DNA of 64,000 nt from Gracilaria gracilis (Eukaryota > Rhodophyta > Florideophyceae > Gracilariales > Gracilariaceae): positions 186,001 to 250,000 of the forward strand of contig JARGSG010000015.1 of the NCBI GenBank assembly GCA_030374805.1, read 5' to 3'. The translations under genes were made by a program, and so were the position numbers. The notes beneath the pieces are model-generated. The model made no database searches, was not told the origin of the DNA, and worked only from the letters and a program-made list of their open reading frames with translations. Each line of letters begins with the position of its first letter. The stretch's first letter is position 1. Of the stretch, positions 1 to 9,657 are shown in pieces.

Positions 1-408
1 CATGATCATCATGACGACCTTCATGACTGATGGTTCGGCATTGGTTGTGCACATTAAGGACACCAGCGGCTCTTTGACGGAAACGGCCTTAGCTCACATG
101 CTAACAACTCGCAAAAGGTTAGCCCCTTGTTCTGACTTGGAGATAGGAGATCACATGGTATCTAAAGTTACATATATGCTGTATAATGGGGAGGGGATAA
201 TACGGGGATGTTGTACGTAGCATATTGTGGATATTATACTGAACAGTTGTAGCTTTCTACGCTCCGTGTTAAGATACGTCTCGTTACGAGACCTTCGTGT
301 AGCAGCAACAGTTGGCGCACCAATCTGGCGAAGCAGTACTTCTGGGCGTCAGCTCACGTCGCGCTTGTGAGCTGTACAAGAAGTGATTTGTTCTTTAAGA
401 GCGAGACA
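1..408. other. Upstream stretch, no gene assigned
   Basis: An ATG-initiated 72-codon frame at 2-220 (+) has no recognisable motif and could be the last exon of a gene starting outside the window or chance. The rest is probably the promoter and leader of the gene starting at 409. No RNA gene or repeat is visible. Confidence 0.3.
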
Positions 409-1890
409 ATGCGGAGCAAAACACACACAAAAGAAAAGTGCAGCAAAGTGTTGTTGGTGCTTCATCCAACGGCTGTGGTTCGACCCAACTTTGTGATAAG
501 TCAGGTCAAGTGGTGGTTCCTGGTGACTGTGTTCATCACAAGTATCACTCTTGTGCCCGGTTTCTTGTTAGCAAGGGGAGTGGAGGACTGGAACGAAATC
601 GTGGACAGTGTTGTGATCACATTCGGCGTGAGGACGTTAGCACTGTTATCAAAGCTGATTATCGACAAGCTGTTCGACTTCATCAACGGCGGAAAGAAGG
701 ACTACATAGTTCGCGGCGGCAATTTCTTCACCAAGGACAACCCGCTGATACAGTTTCTGTGGGAACGAAAGATTCTACACAAGGCGCTGGAACAAGGCAA
801 AAAGATCGGCGACAACACACACCGAATGGCGTCTCATCCAAAAGTATGGCTGCTGCTAATTGTGCTGTCATACATTGTGAGGCTGGCGCCAGACATGCTG
901 GGAGCGTCTCTGGTAGCACAGAATGAGCCGTATAGAATCGTAGAGCGAATTGAGAGCATCACGGCGCCAGACCTCGGGTTCGGGGACGCAAGCGGATTAC
1001 AGCTTCGCGGAAACTGTGTGTGGGCGAGAGGGGGGCCGGACGGAAAGGCGGTGGTGGCACCGAGTGAACGAAGAAAGGCGGACAAACGATTCGGCTTCAT
1101 CATCTGGCAGTACTGCGTGGACGTGTTCCGCGAGCAGGAGGTGGACAGCGAGTTCCGCACGCTGCGGGGAGTGGACCGAAACGGGAAGGAGGTGAAAGCA
1201 GTGTTCCACATCGAAGTGATCACGGAGGAGGTGTTCACCGAATCCTGGGAACCGTTTTCAAACGAGACGCGCGCACAGGCGGTGTTCGACTCGGTGATCT
1301 CCAGCGCGATCGAGTGCCCCAACGACACGTGCATGAAGAACTACCGCACGGAGGACATGCGCATCATCTACGCGCTGCTAACGAAGGTAGGTATGCACGA
1401 GCGCTCGCTGCGCGGCGACAACGACAGCCTGGAGAAGCTGCGCACGAGCACGGGGCGGGTGATCGCGCGGCTGCCGTCGACGACGCGCACGTCGTTCGTG
1501 GTGCTGATCGTGGCGGTGAACGTGATCTTCCTGGCGCAGTCGGTGAGCAACAGCGAGGAGGAGGTGGAGCACATTGCACTACAGCGTGCGATCAGCGAGC
1601 TGAAGCGGCCGCACGGCGGCAGCGAGCTGACGGCGATCGCGCTGCCGCGCGGCGACGCGAGCCGGAGCTGGGGGAGCAAGGACGGCGTGCAGTGCTACGT
1701 GGTGGGCGACGCGTCGTGCTCGGCGGCGCAGTTGCTGGAGCGCGTGGGCGACGCGGTGGCGGTGGCGGACGAGGGCGGCGGGGCGGCGGGCGAGACGCGC
1801 CACGGGCGGCGCTGGGTGCGCGCGACGGTGCGGCGCGACGTGCTGCAGTGGCGCGGGGCGGGGGACGACGGTGGCGGACTCGCTGCGTAA
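409..1890 (+). CDS. Orphan multi-pass membrane protein
   Basis: I do not recognise the family. The frame is open from a GTG at 367; the first ATG is at 409 and gives 493 residues. Hydrophobic segments lie at about 35-55, 146-168 and 361-380, with a weaker one at 68-86. The roughly 190-residue stretch between the second and third strong segments is hydrophilic with a few cysteines (CPNDTC), suggesting a folded soluble domain. The last 100 residues are Ala/Gly/Arg-rich and follow the rising GC of the DNA, so they may be disordered. Its 3' end lies 138 bp from the 3' end of the convergent zinc-finger gene. A real gene is likely because the frame is long, starts well before the GC-rich part and has sensible membrane segments, but no function can be given. 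Confidence 0.6.
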   Translation: MRSKTHTKEKCSKVLLVLHPTAVVRPNFVISQVKWWFLVTVFITSITLVPGFLLARGVEDWNEIVDSVVITFGVRTLALLSKLIIDKLFDFINGGKKDYIVRGGNFFTKDNPLIQFLWERKILHKALEQGKKIGDNTHRMASHPKVWLLLIVLSYIVRLAPDMLGASLVAQNEPYRIVERIESITAPDLGFGDASGLQLRGNCVWARGGPDGKAVVAPSERRKADKRFGFIIWQYCVDVFREQEVDSEFRTLRGVDRNGKEVKAVFHIEVITEEVFTESWEPFSNETRAQAVFDSVISSAIECPNDTCMKNYRTEDMRIIYALLTKVGMHERSLRGDNDSLEKLRTSTGRVIARLPSTTRTSFVVLIVAVNVIFLAQSVSNSEEEVEHIALQRAISELKRPHGGSELTAIALPRGDASRSWGSKDGVQCYVVGDASCSAAQLLERVGDAVAVADEGGGAAGETRHGRRWVRATVRRDVLQWRGAGDDGGGLAA

Positions 1891-2028
1891 CTTGAGAAGG
1901 TGAGTGTGCGGTGTACAAAACCCAAGAAGGAAACCCGTTCAACTTTACGTACAAAAAGCGCGGCAAGGGCGAAGGTAAAACCTGAAAAAAGCAAAGCAAA
2001 GCAAAGCACAAAAATATGAGGCGCTCAA

Positions 2029-2832
2029 TCAGCGACGCGCGTCCTTGGCGTGCGTCATGAGGTGCACCCTCATGTTGCTCTTGGTGCCGAACTTGGCATC
2101 GCACACGCCGCACGCCCACGGCCGGATGCCCAGGTGCATGAGCTGCATGTGTCTCTTGAGGTTGCCCTTCCACTTGAAGCAGTCGCCACACGTCTGGCAC
2201 ACAAAGCTCTTGTGCAGGCGCTGCTTCACCACGCGCTTCCTCACCTGATGCACGTTCTGCTGATGAATCCTCAGCGACGTCATGCTGCAAAAGCGCGCCG
2301 AGCACGTCTTGCAACAGATGGACTGCTCGCCCGAGTGGCACACCGCCACATGCCGCTTGAGGTTCTGTTCGTTCCTCACCGCAATGTGGCACTGTTGGCA
2401 CACCACCACGCCCGAGTCCGCCTTGCGATGCGCGCGCGCCGCGTGTCTTCGCAGCGAGTTGGCGTCACCAAACAGCAGTCCACACTGCGTGCAGCACACG
2501 CGTTGCAGCCCCTGCACGCGCTGCGCGCCCGCGCCGTGCGCCGTCGCGGGCGCCAGCGCGCTTTCACGTAGCTCGCGCAGCTCGCGCGTACTCGATACGC
2601 ACGGCGCGCACGCCGCCGTGGGCGCCGCCGCGCACGCAGTGGCGCTGAATACGTCATAGTGCGGCGGCGACGGCGCCGTGTGCCACAAGGCCGCTGCGCG
2701 TGGCGGCGGCGGCGGCGGCGGCGGCAGACGCACGCCCTGCACCGCCTGCACGCATTGCAGCGGCGCGTGCGCGGCCGACCAGCCGCTGTACGCGCCGGGC
2801 GCGGACGGTTGCGACAGCAGTGTGTTGTCCAT
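2029..2832 (-). CDS. C2H2 zinc-finger protein, five fingers
   Basis: A 267-residue probable DNA-binding transcription factor. The first 110 residues are Pro/Ala-rich and low in complexity (including a run of prolines near residue 38). The C-terminal 150 residues hold five classical C-x2-C-x12-H-x3/4-H fingers at about 114-135, 145-166, 174-195, 212-233 and 241-261; finger 4 contains CQTCGDCFKWKGNLKRH. The linkers are not the TGEKP type, so this is not a typical KRAB/Kruppel array. The frame extends two codons upstream to a GTG; the ATG at 2832 is chosen. DNA just upstream carries a hexanucleotide repeat and G-rich tracts. Targets cannot be predicted. Confidence 0.85.
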   Translation of the reverse strand: MDNTLLSQPSAPGAYSGWSAAHAPLQCVQAVQGVRLPPPPPPPPRAAALWHTAPSPPHYDVFSATACAAAPTAACAPCVSSTRELRELRESALAPATAHGAGAQRVQGLQRVCCTQCGLLFGDANSLRRHAARAHRKADSGVVVCQQCHIAVRNEQNLKRHVAVCHSGEQSICCKTCSARFCSMTSLRIHQQNVHQVRKRVVKQRLHKSFVCQTCGDCFKWKGNLKRHMQLMHLGIRPWACGVCDAKFGTKSNMRVHLMTHAKDARR

Positions 2833-2843
2833 CTCCACTCACA

Positions 2844-2844
<1 letters not shown>

Positions 2845-2875
<31 letters not shown>

Positions 2876-2876
2876 C
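2845..2876. repeat. Hexanucleotide microsatellite (GCGACA)5
   Basis: Five perfect six-base units directly upstream of the zinc-finger start codon, probably in its 5' leader. Confidence 0.9.
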
Positions 2877-2887
2877 GGCGAGGGAAT

Positions 2888-3003
2888 GGGCGGAGGGGGG
2901 TAGGGGCAGGGGAGGGGAGGGGAAACAAAGGGCAGCGAAGGGCTGACAAGCGCAAGGCGCGGAGAAAGTGGGAGGGGAGGGGAGGGGAGGGGGAGGGAGG
3001 GGG
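2888..3003 (+). repeat. Two G-quadruplex-prone G-run clusters
   Basis: At 2888-2922 there are at least five runs of three to six G separated by 1-4 bases. At 2970-3003 there are seven runs of three to five G separated by single A residues. Both match the G3+N1-7 quadruplex pattern on the plus strand, which is the template strand of the zinc-finger gene. Confidence 0.7.
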
Positions 3004-3237
3004 TCGTTGATATATGAAGGGCAGCGCTTCAATGAAGGTACACACCACGTGAGGTGAGCAGCGGTAAGCTCTGAGACGTCGGCTGCTGCAGCGTGTGCGG
3101 AAAGCGCGCGCGCCGCAAGCGATTGGTGGCGTTGAGCTGTGGTCCAAAATCGGCGCGCTGTGCGAAGGCCCGCGGCACGCACAGATATCGCTTCGAGCGC
3201 GCATACAGCTCGCAGCTGGCGCCGTATAATCACACAA

Positions 3238-4134
3238 TCACTTGTTGTTGTTGTTGTTGTTGCCCGCGCCCCAGGTCAGCAATGGCTTGCTGCTCGAGTT
3301 GGCCACCGTCGCCGCCGCCGCCGCCGGAGGCAGCGACTGCGCCGACGGTCGACGCCAGTACTGCTCGTGGAACAGCGGCGACAGCGGCTCCGAGTACGTC
3401 GCGCAAGTGCGAAACAAAATGGACGCCAGACACAGCGTGAGCGCCGCCAATACGGACGCCACCACCACGCCCATGGACGAGATGGTGCTCGCAAACGCGT
3501 TGAACATGTCGGCCATGATCTCCGCGAACACGGCCAATGAGAACGCGTACCGGAACGCGGAATCACCGCGCGATGCACACTGTCGCCACTCGAGACACAG
3601 CCGCGACAGCGCTGGCGACGACACCTGATCGCACTCGTTTGCGCGCAGCTGCTGCCGGCATTGCCAAGCCTCGCGCTGTAAATGGTGCGCGCGCGACGTC
3701 GTCTTCCGCATCATGTCGCAGTAAAAGGCGTGGCAAAGGTGCAGCACCACGCCGGTGGCCACCACCACCACCACCATCACCAGCACGTTGGAGAGCGTCC
3801 ACGCAATCGGCCACAGCGAAGGGCGCTCCTCGTGGTGCGACAGCCGTTCCATCATGCCCTGGTCCGTGTACAGCCGGTCGCGTCGCGTGTGCACGCGCCG
3901 GAACGCCGCCATGAAGCGCCGGTCGTGCGGCGCGTAGCCGGCCGTCAAGCCCGTGTGGTGGGGCTTGTGATGGTGGTGATGACGCTTGCTGCGGCGGGAG
4001 GAGGCGCGCGAGCTATCGTCCGACACGGTGGCGGAAGGCGGCGCTGGCGACGCGTCTTGCGTCAGGTCGATGTGGATGGTGCTGGACGTGGACGGCGACG
4101 GCGACGGCGACGACGCGCGACGGCGACGCGACAT
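3238..4134 (-). CDS. Brr6/Brl1-like nuclear envelope protein
   Basis: A 298-residue protein with the architecture of the Brr6/Brl1 family, integral nuclear-envelope proteins that help nuclear pore complexes insert during interphase and influence membrane lipid balance. A Ser/Arg/His-rich N-terminus (1-105) is followed by transmembrane segment 1 (about 112-134), a lumenal loop with four cysteines at 159, 168, 180 and 186 (C-x8-C-x11-C-x5-C, with LEWRQC at the end), then a FAEI-type amphipathic stretch and transmembrane segment 2 (about 219-243). In the yeast proteins the four cysteines form disulfides in the perinuclear space. The C-terminus ends in a poly-Asn run encoded by a GTT/AAC microsatellite. 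It is divergent from HSP90, sharing a 612 bp upstream region. Confidence in the family is good; individual orthology to Brr6 or Brl1 is not decidable. Confidence 0.8.
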   Translation of the reverse strand: MSRRRRASSPSPSPSTSSTIHIDLTQDASPAPPSATVSDDSSRASSRRSKRHHHHHKPHHTGLTAGYAPHDRRFMAAFRRVHTRRDRLYTDQGMMERLSHHEERPSLWPIAWTLSNVLVMVVVVVATGVVLHLCHAFYCDMMRKTTSRAHHLQREAWQCRQQLRANECDQVSSPALSRLCLEWRQCASRGDSAFRYAFSLAVFAEIMADMFNAFASTISSMGVVVASVLAALTLCLASILFRTCATYSEPLSPLFHEQYWRRPSAQSLPPAAAAATVANSSSKPLLTWGAGNNNNNNK

Positions 4135-4746
4135 GATGTGCGCGCCGCGGCTGCTGCTGCTGCGGCTGCGGCTGCGGCTACGGCTGCTGCGGCTGCGGCT
4201 GTTGCGGCTGGTGCTGCTGCGGCTGTTCGGCTGGTGCTGCTGCTGCTGGTGCCGCTACCGCTGCCGTTGCCGGGACGGTCAACCAACTTTCTACGCTTCC
4301 AACGGTACGCCGAGCAACGGTCAACAGCGCGCTGCATTGCTGCTGCCAGTTGGCCACGCGCACACGGCTGCTCAGCGGGCCACGCAGGCCACGCGGCCAC
4401 GTTGCGCACACGGCGCGTGTTGTTCCAGCAGCTTCGGCGCAGAGTACGATACCAACGGTAGATCCGTACCGAGCACGCGCGCGCGCGCGGTTCTCGAAGC
4501 GTCCATGCGCTTGAATTTTGCTAGTTTCTGACGCGCTTTTCTAGAAGCCGTAGATCCGCCTCTGTTTTTGGCCTCTGTCGTCGTGCAGCGCCGCCGTCGT
4601 CCGCACTGCTACATAAACGCCGCAGCCTTCGCTCCATACTACTGACTTGACTCTGCTAGCAACTCTGCGGCGTTCCTTGCTACTCCTTTCTAACTACACC
4701 CGCTTCTTCCTCCTTTTGTCACTACCTTTTTGTAAACCCGTTCATC
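4135..4746. promoter_or_regulatory. Divergent promoter, Brr6-like / HSP90
   Basis: This 612 bp region separates two divergently transcribed genes. The part next to the Brr6-like gene is a (GCTGCG)-rich imperfect repeat (about 4147-4258). Next come three AACGGT motifs (4301, 4316 and 4454), two TTCnnGAA heat-shock-element dyads (4491-4498 and 4539-4546) and a CATAAA TATA-like site at about 4611. No ORF here looks genuine; poly-Ala and poly-Arg frames are artefacts of the repeat. Confidence 0.6.
4491..4546. promoter_or_regulatory. Heat-shock-element-like sites of HSP90
   Basis: TTCTCGAA at 4491-4498 and TTCTAGAA at 4539-4546 are perfect TTC-nn-GAA inverted pairs, the core bound by heat shock factor. 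They lie about 200-255 bp upstream of the HSP90 ATG and upstream of a TATA-like CATAAA. The sites are seen directly; binding is inferred. Confidence 0.6.
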
Positions 4747-6930
4747 ATGGCCGACGCTAGTGCTGCCGCCGCTGCCCCGGCGCCCGAGAAGGAGACCTAT
4801 GAGTTTCAGGCGGAGATTAACCAGTTGATGTCGCTCATCATCAATACCGTGTACTCCAACAAAGAGATCTTTCTTCGAGAGCTCATTTCCAATGCCTCGG
4901 ATGCCCTCAACAAGGTCCGCTACCAATCGCTCTCGGACAAGAGCATCCTCGACACCGAGGCTAAGATGGAGATCCGCATCGTTCCGGATAAGGCCGCCAA
5001 GACTCTCACCGTGCAGGACACTGGCATCGGTATGACCAAGAGCGACCTCGTCAACAACCTCGGCATGATCGCCAACTCTGGCACCAAGCAGTACATGGAG
5101 GCGCTCGCTGCGGGCGCTGATGTCTCCATGATTGGCCAGTTTGGTGTGGGTTTCTACTCCAGTTATCTCGTTGCTGATAACGTCGTTGTGCACACCAAGA
5201 GCAATGACGATGAGCAATACGTGTGGGAGAGTTCTGCTGGTGGATCCTTCACTATCACCAAGGACACTGGTAGTGCTATCACTAGGGGTACCTGGATTGT
5301 CCTGCATCTCAAAGATGACCAGCTCGAGTACCTCGAGGAACGTCGCCTCAAGGACCTTGTCAAGAAGCACTCCGAGTTCATCCAGTACCCCATCAACCTG
5401 CTGGTCGAGAAGGAAGTCGAGAAGGAGGTCGAAGGTGAGGACGACGAGGCTCCCAAGGAGGAAGAAAAGAAGGAAACTGACGAGCAGCCCAAGGAAGGTG
5501 ACGACACCCAGGTCGAGGACATCACCGAAGACGCGGACAAGGATGAGGAGAAGAAAAAGAAGACCATCAAGGTCAAGGAGCACGAGTGGCAGCTTCTCAA
5601 CAAGAACAAGCCCATCTGGACCCGGAAGCCGGAGGACGTCACCAAGGAGGAGTATGCCTCCTTCTACAAGAGCATCACCAACGATTGGGAGGAGCATCTT
5701 TCCGTCAAGCACTTCTCACTCGAAGGTCAGCTCGAGTTCAAGGCCATCATCTTCGTGCCTAAGCGCGCTCCCTTCGACTTGTTCGAGCCGAGGAAGAAGC
5801 TTAACAACATCAAGCTGTATGTGAAGCGTGTGTTTATCATGGACAACTGTGAGGATATCATTCCGGAATACCTCAACTTTGTCAAGGGTGTCGTCGATTC
5901 AGAGGATCTCCCGCTCAACCTCAGCCGTGAAATGCTCCAGCAGAACAAAATCTTGAAGGTTATTCGCAAGACCTTGGTCAAGAAGTGCATGGAGCTCTTC
6001 ACCGAGCTGGCTGAGAACAAGGAGGACTACAACACCTTCTACGAGCAGTTCTCCAAGAACATCAAGCTCGGTATCCATGAGGACGCTACCAACAGAGACA
6101 AGCTCGCTGGTCTTCTGAGATACAACTCTACCAAGTGCCCCGATGAGCTTACTAGCCTTAAGGAGTACGTCGAGCGTATGAAGGATGGCCAGAAGAACAT
6201 CTACTACATCACCGGTGAGAGCAAGAAGGCTGTCGAGAACTCACCGTTCTTGGAGAAGCTCAAACAGAAGGGGTTCGAGGTGTTGTTCATGGTTGAGCCC
6301 ATCGACGAGTACTGTGTGCAACAGTTGAAGGAGTTCGATGGCAAGAAGCTTGTGTGCGCTTCTAAGGAAGGCATGGAGATGGAAGAATCTGAAGAGGAAA
6401 AGAAGAAGCGTGAAGAGGAGAAAAAGGCCTGCGAGCAATTGTGCACTGTCATCAAGGAGCATCTTGGCGACAAGGTGGAGAAGGTCGTAGTGTCAGAGCG
6501 GTTGTCTGACTCTCCTTGCATCCTTGTGACTGGTGAGTACGGTTGGTCTGCTAACATGGAACGCATCATGAAAGCGCAGGCATTGCGTGACTCGTCACTG
6601 TCGACCTACATGAGCTCCAGAAAGACGATGGAGATCAACCCGTCCAACACGATTGTCAAGGAATTGCGGAAGCGTGTGGACGCGGACAAGACTGAGAAGA
6701 CGGTGAAGGACCTCGTTAATTTGCTTTTCGATACTGCGTTGTTGACTTCTGGCTTCTCGCTTGATGAGCCCAACATATTTGCAGCTAGAATTCATCGTAT
6801 GATCAAGCTTGGGCTCAGCATTGATGACGATGATGAGGATGAAGTGGACGCTACGAAGACCGGTGATGATGAGGAGTTGCCGCCTCTGGAGGAAGGCGCT
6901 GCCACCTCAAACATGGAGGAAGTGGATTAA
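4747..6930 (+). CDS. HSP90: Cytosolic HSP90 chaperone
   Basis: A 727-residue intronless cytosolic HSP90, a dimeric ATP-dependent chaperone for kinases, receptors and other clients. The N-terminal GHKL ATPase domain shows [16 protein letters not shown] (with the catalytic Glu), DTGIGM near residue 91 and [10 protein letters not shown] highly charged Glu/Lys linker lies at about 215-270. The middle domain includes [12 protein letters not shown] and NLSREMLQQ, and the C-terminal dimerisation domain ends in the MEEVD motif that binds TPR co-chaperones, which excludes ER and organellar forms. Length fits the cytosolic family. The start follows a short Ala-rich stretch, [10 protein letters not shown]. 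Codon use is strongly C/G-biased in the first half, as expected for high expression. Upstream heat-shock-element dyads suggest heat induction. Confidence 0.98.
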   Translation: MADASAAAAAPAPEKETYEFQAEINQLMSLIINTVYSNKEIFLRELISNASDALNKVRYQSLSDKSILDTEAKMEIRIVPDKAAKTLTVQDTGIGMTKSDLVNNLGMIANSGTKQYMEALAAGADVSMIGQFGVGFYSSYLVADNVVVHTKSNDDEQYVWESSAGGSFTITKDTGSAITRGTWIVLHLKDDQLEYLEERRLKDLVKKHSEFIQYPINLLVEKEVEKEVEGEDDEAPKEEEKKETDEQPKEGDDTQVEDITEDADKDEEKKKKTIKVKEHEWQLLNKNKPIWTRKPEDVTKEEYASFYKSITNDWEEHLSVKHFSLEGQLEFKAIIFVPKRAPFDLFEPRKKLNNIKLYVKRVFIMDNCEDIIPEYLNFVKGVVDSEDLPLNLSREMLQQNKILKVIRKTLVKKCMELFTELAENKEDYNTFYEQFSKNIKLGIHEDATNRDKLAGLLRYNSTKCPDELTSLKEYVERMKDGQKNIYYITGESKKAVENSPFLEKLKQKGFEVLFMVEPIDEYCVQQLKEFDGKKLVCASKEGMEMEESEEEKKKREEEKKACEQLCTVIKEHLGDKVEKVVVSERLSDSPCILVTGEYGWSANMERIMKAQALRDSSLSTYMSSRKTMEINPSNTIVKELRKRVDADKTEKTVKDLVNLLFDTALLTSGFSLDEPNIFAARIHRMIKLGLSIDDDDEDEVDATKTGDDEELPPLEEGAATSNMEEVD

Positions 6931-8951
6931 AATGCTCGGATAGAGGTGTGAGTTTGTAGCCAAGATCTTTTTGTTAAAGAGTTGCACCAGTGGTGTGTAA
7001 ATTACATTTGCCGCTAACATATCTTCTGAAAGTGTAAAAGGAAAAACCCTTTCGCCAACTAGCATTGCCCTGTCTTTTCGCGTCCAACTAAGGTTGGGTA
7101 CCCTTGTATACTTTGTAGATAGCGATCGGGAGATGCAAAGCACGACCGCGACAACAAACTGAAATATGCGAGCGTCGTCATTGACTTTCTGTATGATTCC
7201 TATCCATAGTCTCCTGGCATGTGAACATCGCCAGGCTGAGAAGTGTGCAGGACCCTTGTACCAAGGGTACAGTAGATAAAATAGATATCATAATGGATAT
7301 GGACGGGAAGGATTTGTTTCACGAAGAAACTGAACTCAAGCTTCGGGACTTTCTTCGCTGAGGCGGAGCAGGAGACTTAGGTTTCTTAAGGAAACTGGGC
7401 CAAAGTGCCCGTGTATCATAACTTTACATACCCGGTGTATGTGGGTAAAATGAAAAATTTTAAAGTTTTCACCAAGGTTTCAGGCTTTCGGACGCCGTCC
7501 TCTGCGTTTATATCCTCCGATAGTATTCGCACCGTTGACCTTGAGGGCCAAGACTCGAAGCATCACGGTTTCGACCCCAAGTGATCGATAGTGTTCTCTT
7601 GTTCGAACATATCCTTTCCTAGTTTACAATTGATCGTAAGCACTTCATTATCTCCGATGAATCCGTCAACCACCAGCGTTCTTTTGGTATCTCCCCCTCT
7701 GCGCAAGCTCGCAGTCGCAGCGAAGCCATCAAATGTTGTGAAGATTGCATCTGGCCAAATAGCCTGATTACCCGTATTCTTCTATTGTGGAATGAAGTTC
7801 TTGTACCGCAACTTCTCGTCGCTTTTTCCAAGTATGAGATGAAATTCTTCTTCTTAAGGGTGGTTTATTACTCCCTATCTCGAAGTAACAAGAACGCTAC
7901 ATTATCTACATGTACCCTTCTCGGAACATGAAATTCTTTATATTCCGAACTTCAGGCCTCAACACTACATAGAGACTCACTCCTATATTCCTATCGGAGG
8001 GATGTTGTAGTTGCTGTGGTATGTTCGTCGAGAGTGATGATCTTTGGGCGTAGTCGCTGAGCTCTTCGTCGTTGTATACATCTTCGCTGCGGGATTTGTT
8101 TATCACGCGCGATGCACCCAATGTATATTGACGAACGACCGTGTGCGAAAGCGTGCGTCCCATGCCTTGGTTGGCGTGCCCGTTTTGAACGGGATCTGAC
8201 TCGACTTAACCTCAGCAACATGGACGTTATATCCTCTCTCTCTCTCTCTCTCTCTTACAGGTGCAATAGTTCAAATACTACGTATTGCAGAGCATTTCTG
8301 TTGGAAGGAACGCTCTCCCTCACCAGATGAACCAGCATTCCTTTGGGCCATTTTCAAATGATTCACCCGTAAACCTCTACGCTACCCCTGTACCAAGTTG
8401 AGGAGGAGGTAGGCCGATTCTTTTTGGCGATGTTCTACGGCGCTAGTTTCTACACATATTAAATTCTTCATTCAACAAGCCTTTACATTTGCTTCGCTTT
8501 TGTGCTCCTTGAGCCCCATCTATGATAGTCACATGCCGTTAGTTTGAGTGGGATGATGGGTCAATGTTTCAATTGGTCAACAGTCATTCTGACCAATCGG
8601 TCCTGAATCAGAACTCCGGACATGACCAGGTGGATCAGTACGCCCCTGTGCCATCTTGGATTTTTTTGCTTTTGTTTCATAGCACGCTACTTGTTCTAAT
8701 TGACTGCCAGGGTTTCTTGCACCGCGCCCGAGCTTCACTTGAGCATTTAGATACATACCGTTGGTTCACAACAAGTTGGATTTGAAGTAAGTAGCGGTAA
8801 AGCACAACTGGAGCTGTTTTACACCGTGCCGGTCTCGAAGCCAAGGGTTAACAGCTAAATCTGAAGCCTCGTTCATCGCGTCAGGTCAGCATAAGAGAGA
8901 TTCAAGTTCAAATCAAACCTCATCATACCGTGGGAATCAAGCATCACCAAC
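6931..8951. other. Two-kilobase stretch without a recognisable gene
   Basis: Only short frames (60-85 codons, mostly minus strand at 7619-8221) occur, none with a family signature. It includes a (CT)11 tract at 8234-8255 and an ACCCTTG-tac-CAAGGGT inverted repeat near 7252-7268. No tRNA or transposon ends were recognised. Confidence 0.5.
8234..8255. repeat. (CT)11 dinucleotide microsatellite
   Basis: A run of alternating C and T followed by TACAG. It could mimic a polypyrimidine tract and 3' splice site, but no exons around it were recognised. Confidence 0.9.
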
Positions 8952-9558
8952 ATGACTCTCAACCTCACCCACGGCATAAGCCGGCTCACATCAACCCGTA
9001 AAGGTCGTCTTTTCACCATCGCAATCCTCACCTTATCATGTTGCGCAATCTTTTTATCACATGGAAACGGAGCAAACTCAATGACGGTTCTCAAACCAAG
9101 TCTTGAAGTTGACAAACAAGTATCGCCTGTAAGCGCTGAACACGCCGCTTCTGAGCAGCCTCTCACTGTGCAACCTGGAGCAGATGGCGTGAAGCGAACG
9201 GCAAAGATTGTTACATGTCCTGCATGTCGACTCAACAAACTACCGTCGGTGAAGAAGTTTGTCTATACCCATGCCGATCACTTTAAACCGGCACTGACGA
9301 TTAGCTTTATCATGGGCGAAAGCCCTGTGTTGCACCTTTATGAAGACGAGAAGGAAGTCTCTGAGATTGACTTAGCGGTAAGTGCTTTTTCTAGGTGTTC
9401 CTTTTTATTTGTTCAAAACCACAGCTGACCACGCGTTGTTGCTATGTTTTACTCAGAAGGATTACGACTGGAAGAAAATCATTCAGAAACTAGATTCGTT
9501 TGGTATAAAGCCGACTTCTGAAACCAGCGAAATACGAGAAGCGCTCGACGAGAAGTAG
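8952..9558 (+). CDS. SelM/Sep15-like thioredoxin-fold redox protein (Cys form)
   Basis: Two exons, 8952-9377 and 9457-9558, joined in phase 0 across a 79 bp intron (gtaagt donor, tcag acceptor, CTGAC branch-like site), give 175 residues. The N-terminus (about 19-35) is a hydrophobic signal or signal-anchor, pointing to the secretory pathway. Residues from about 78 onward match the Sep15/SelM redox domain: a CPAC motif followed by RLNKLPSVKKFV, then a GESPVLHLYED strand and the E-I-D-L segment running into exon 2 (KDYDWKKIIQKLDSFGIKP). In animals one cysteine of this motif is selenocysteine; here both are cysteine codons, so no UGA recoding is needed. Sep15 assists glycoprotein folding through UGGT in the ER; SelM is an ER oxidoreductase. 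The C-terminus (ALDEK) is not a canonical KDEL signal. Its 3' end faces HYPK 100 bp away. Confidence 0.75.
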
Positions 9559-9657
9559 CTCAACGGAACATTGTAGACGATATTTGCACAGTTTCAAAAC
9601 TATCTTTAACTCTTGCAATCATAAAGCCCCACCTTGTTGTTTGCATCAGAAACGAAT

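Larger units (their letters stand above)
2833..3237. promoter_or_regulatory. Zinc-finger gene upstream region with G-rich tracts
   Basis: This gap lies between the 3' end of the Brr6-like gene and the start of the zinc-finger gene, both on the minus strand. It holds a (GCGACA)5 repeat at 2845-2874, two G-run clusters on the plus strand (2888-2922 and 2970-3003) and a TATATA-like site near 3010 that would read toward the zinc-finger gene. No coding frame is credible. Confidence 0.5.

Noticed and set aside
1314-4461. Many long GC-rich frames on both strands (poly-Arg, poly-Ala and poly-Pro)
   Set aside because: They follow base composition and the CGG/GCT repeats, overlap real genes, and lack domains.
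8234-8260. CT-run followed by TACAG as a 3' splice site
   Set aside because: No coding exon recognised on either side.
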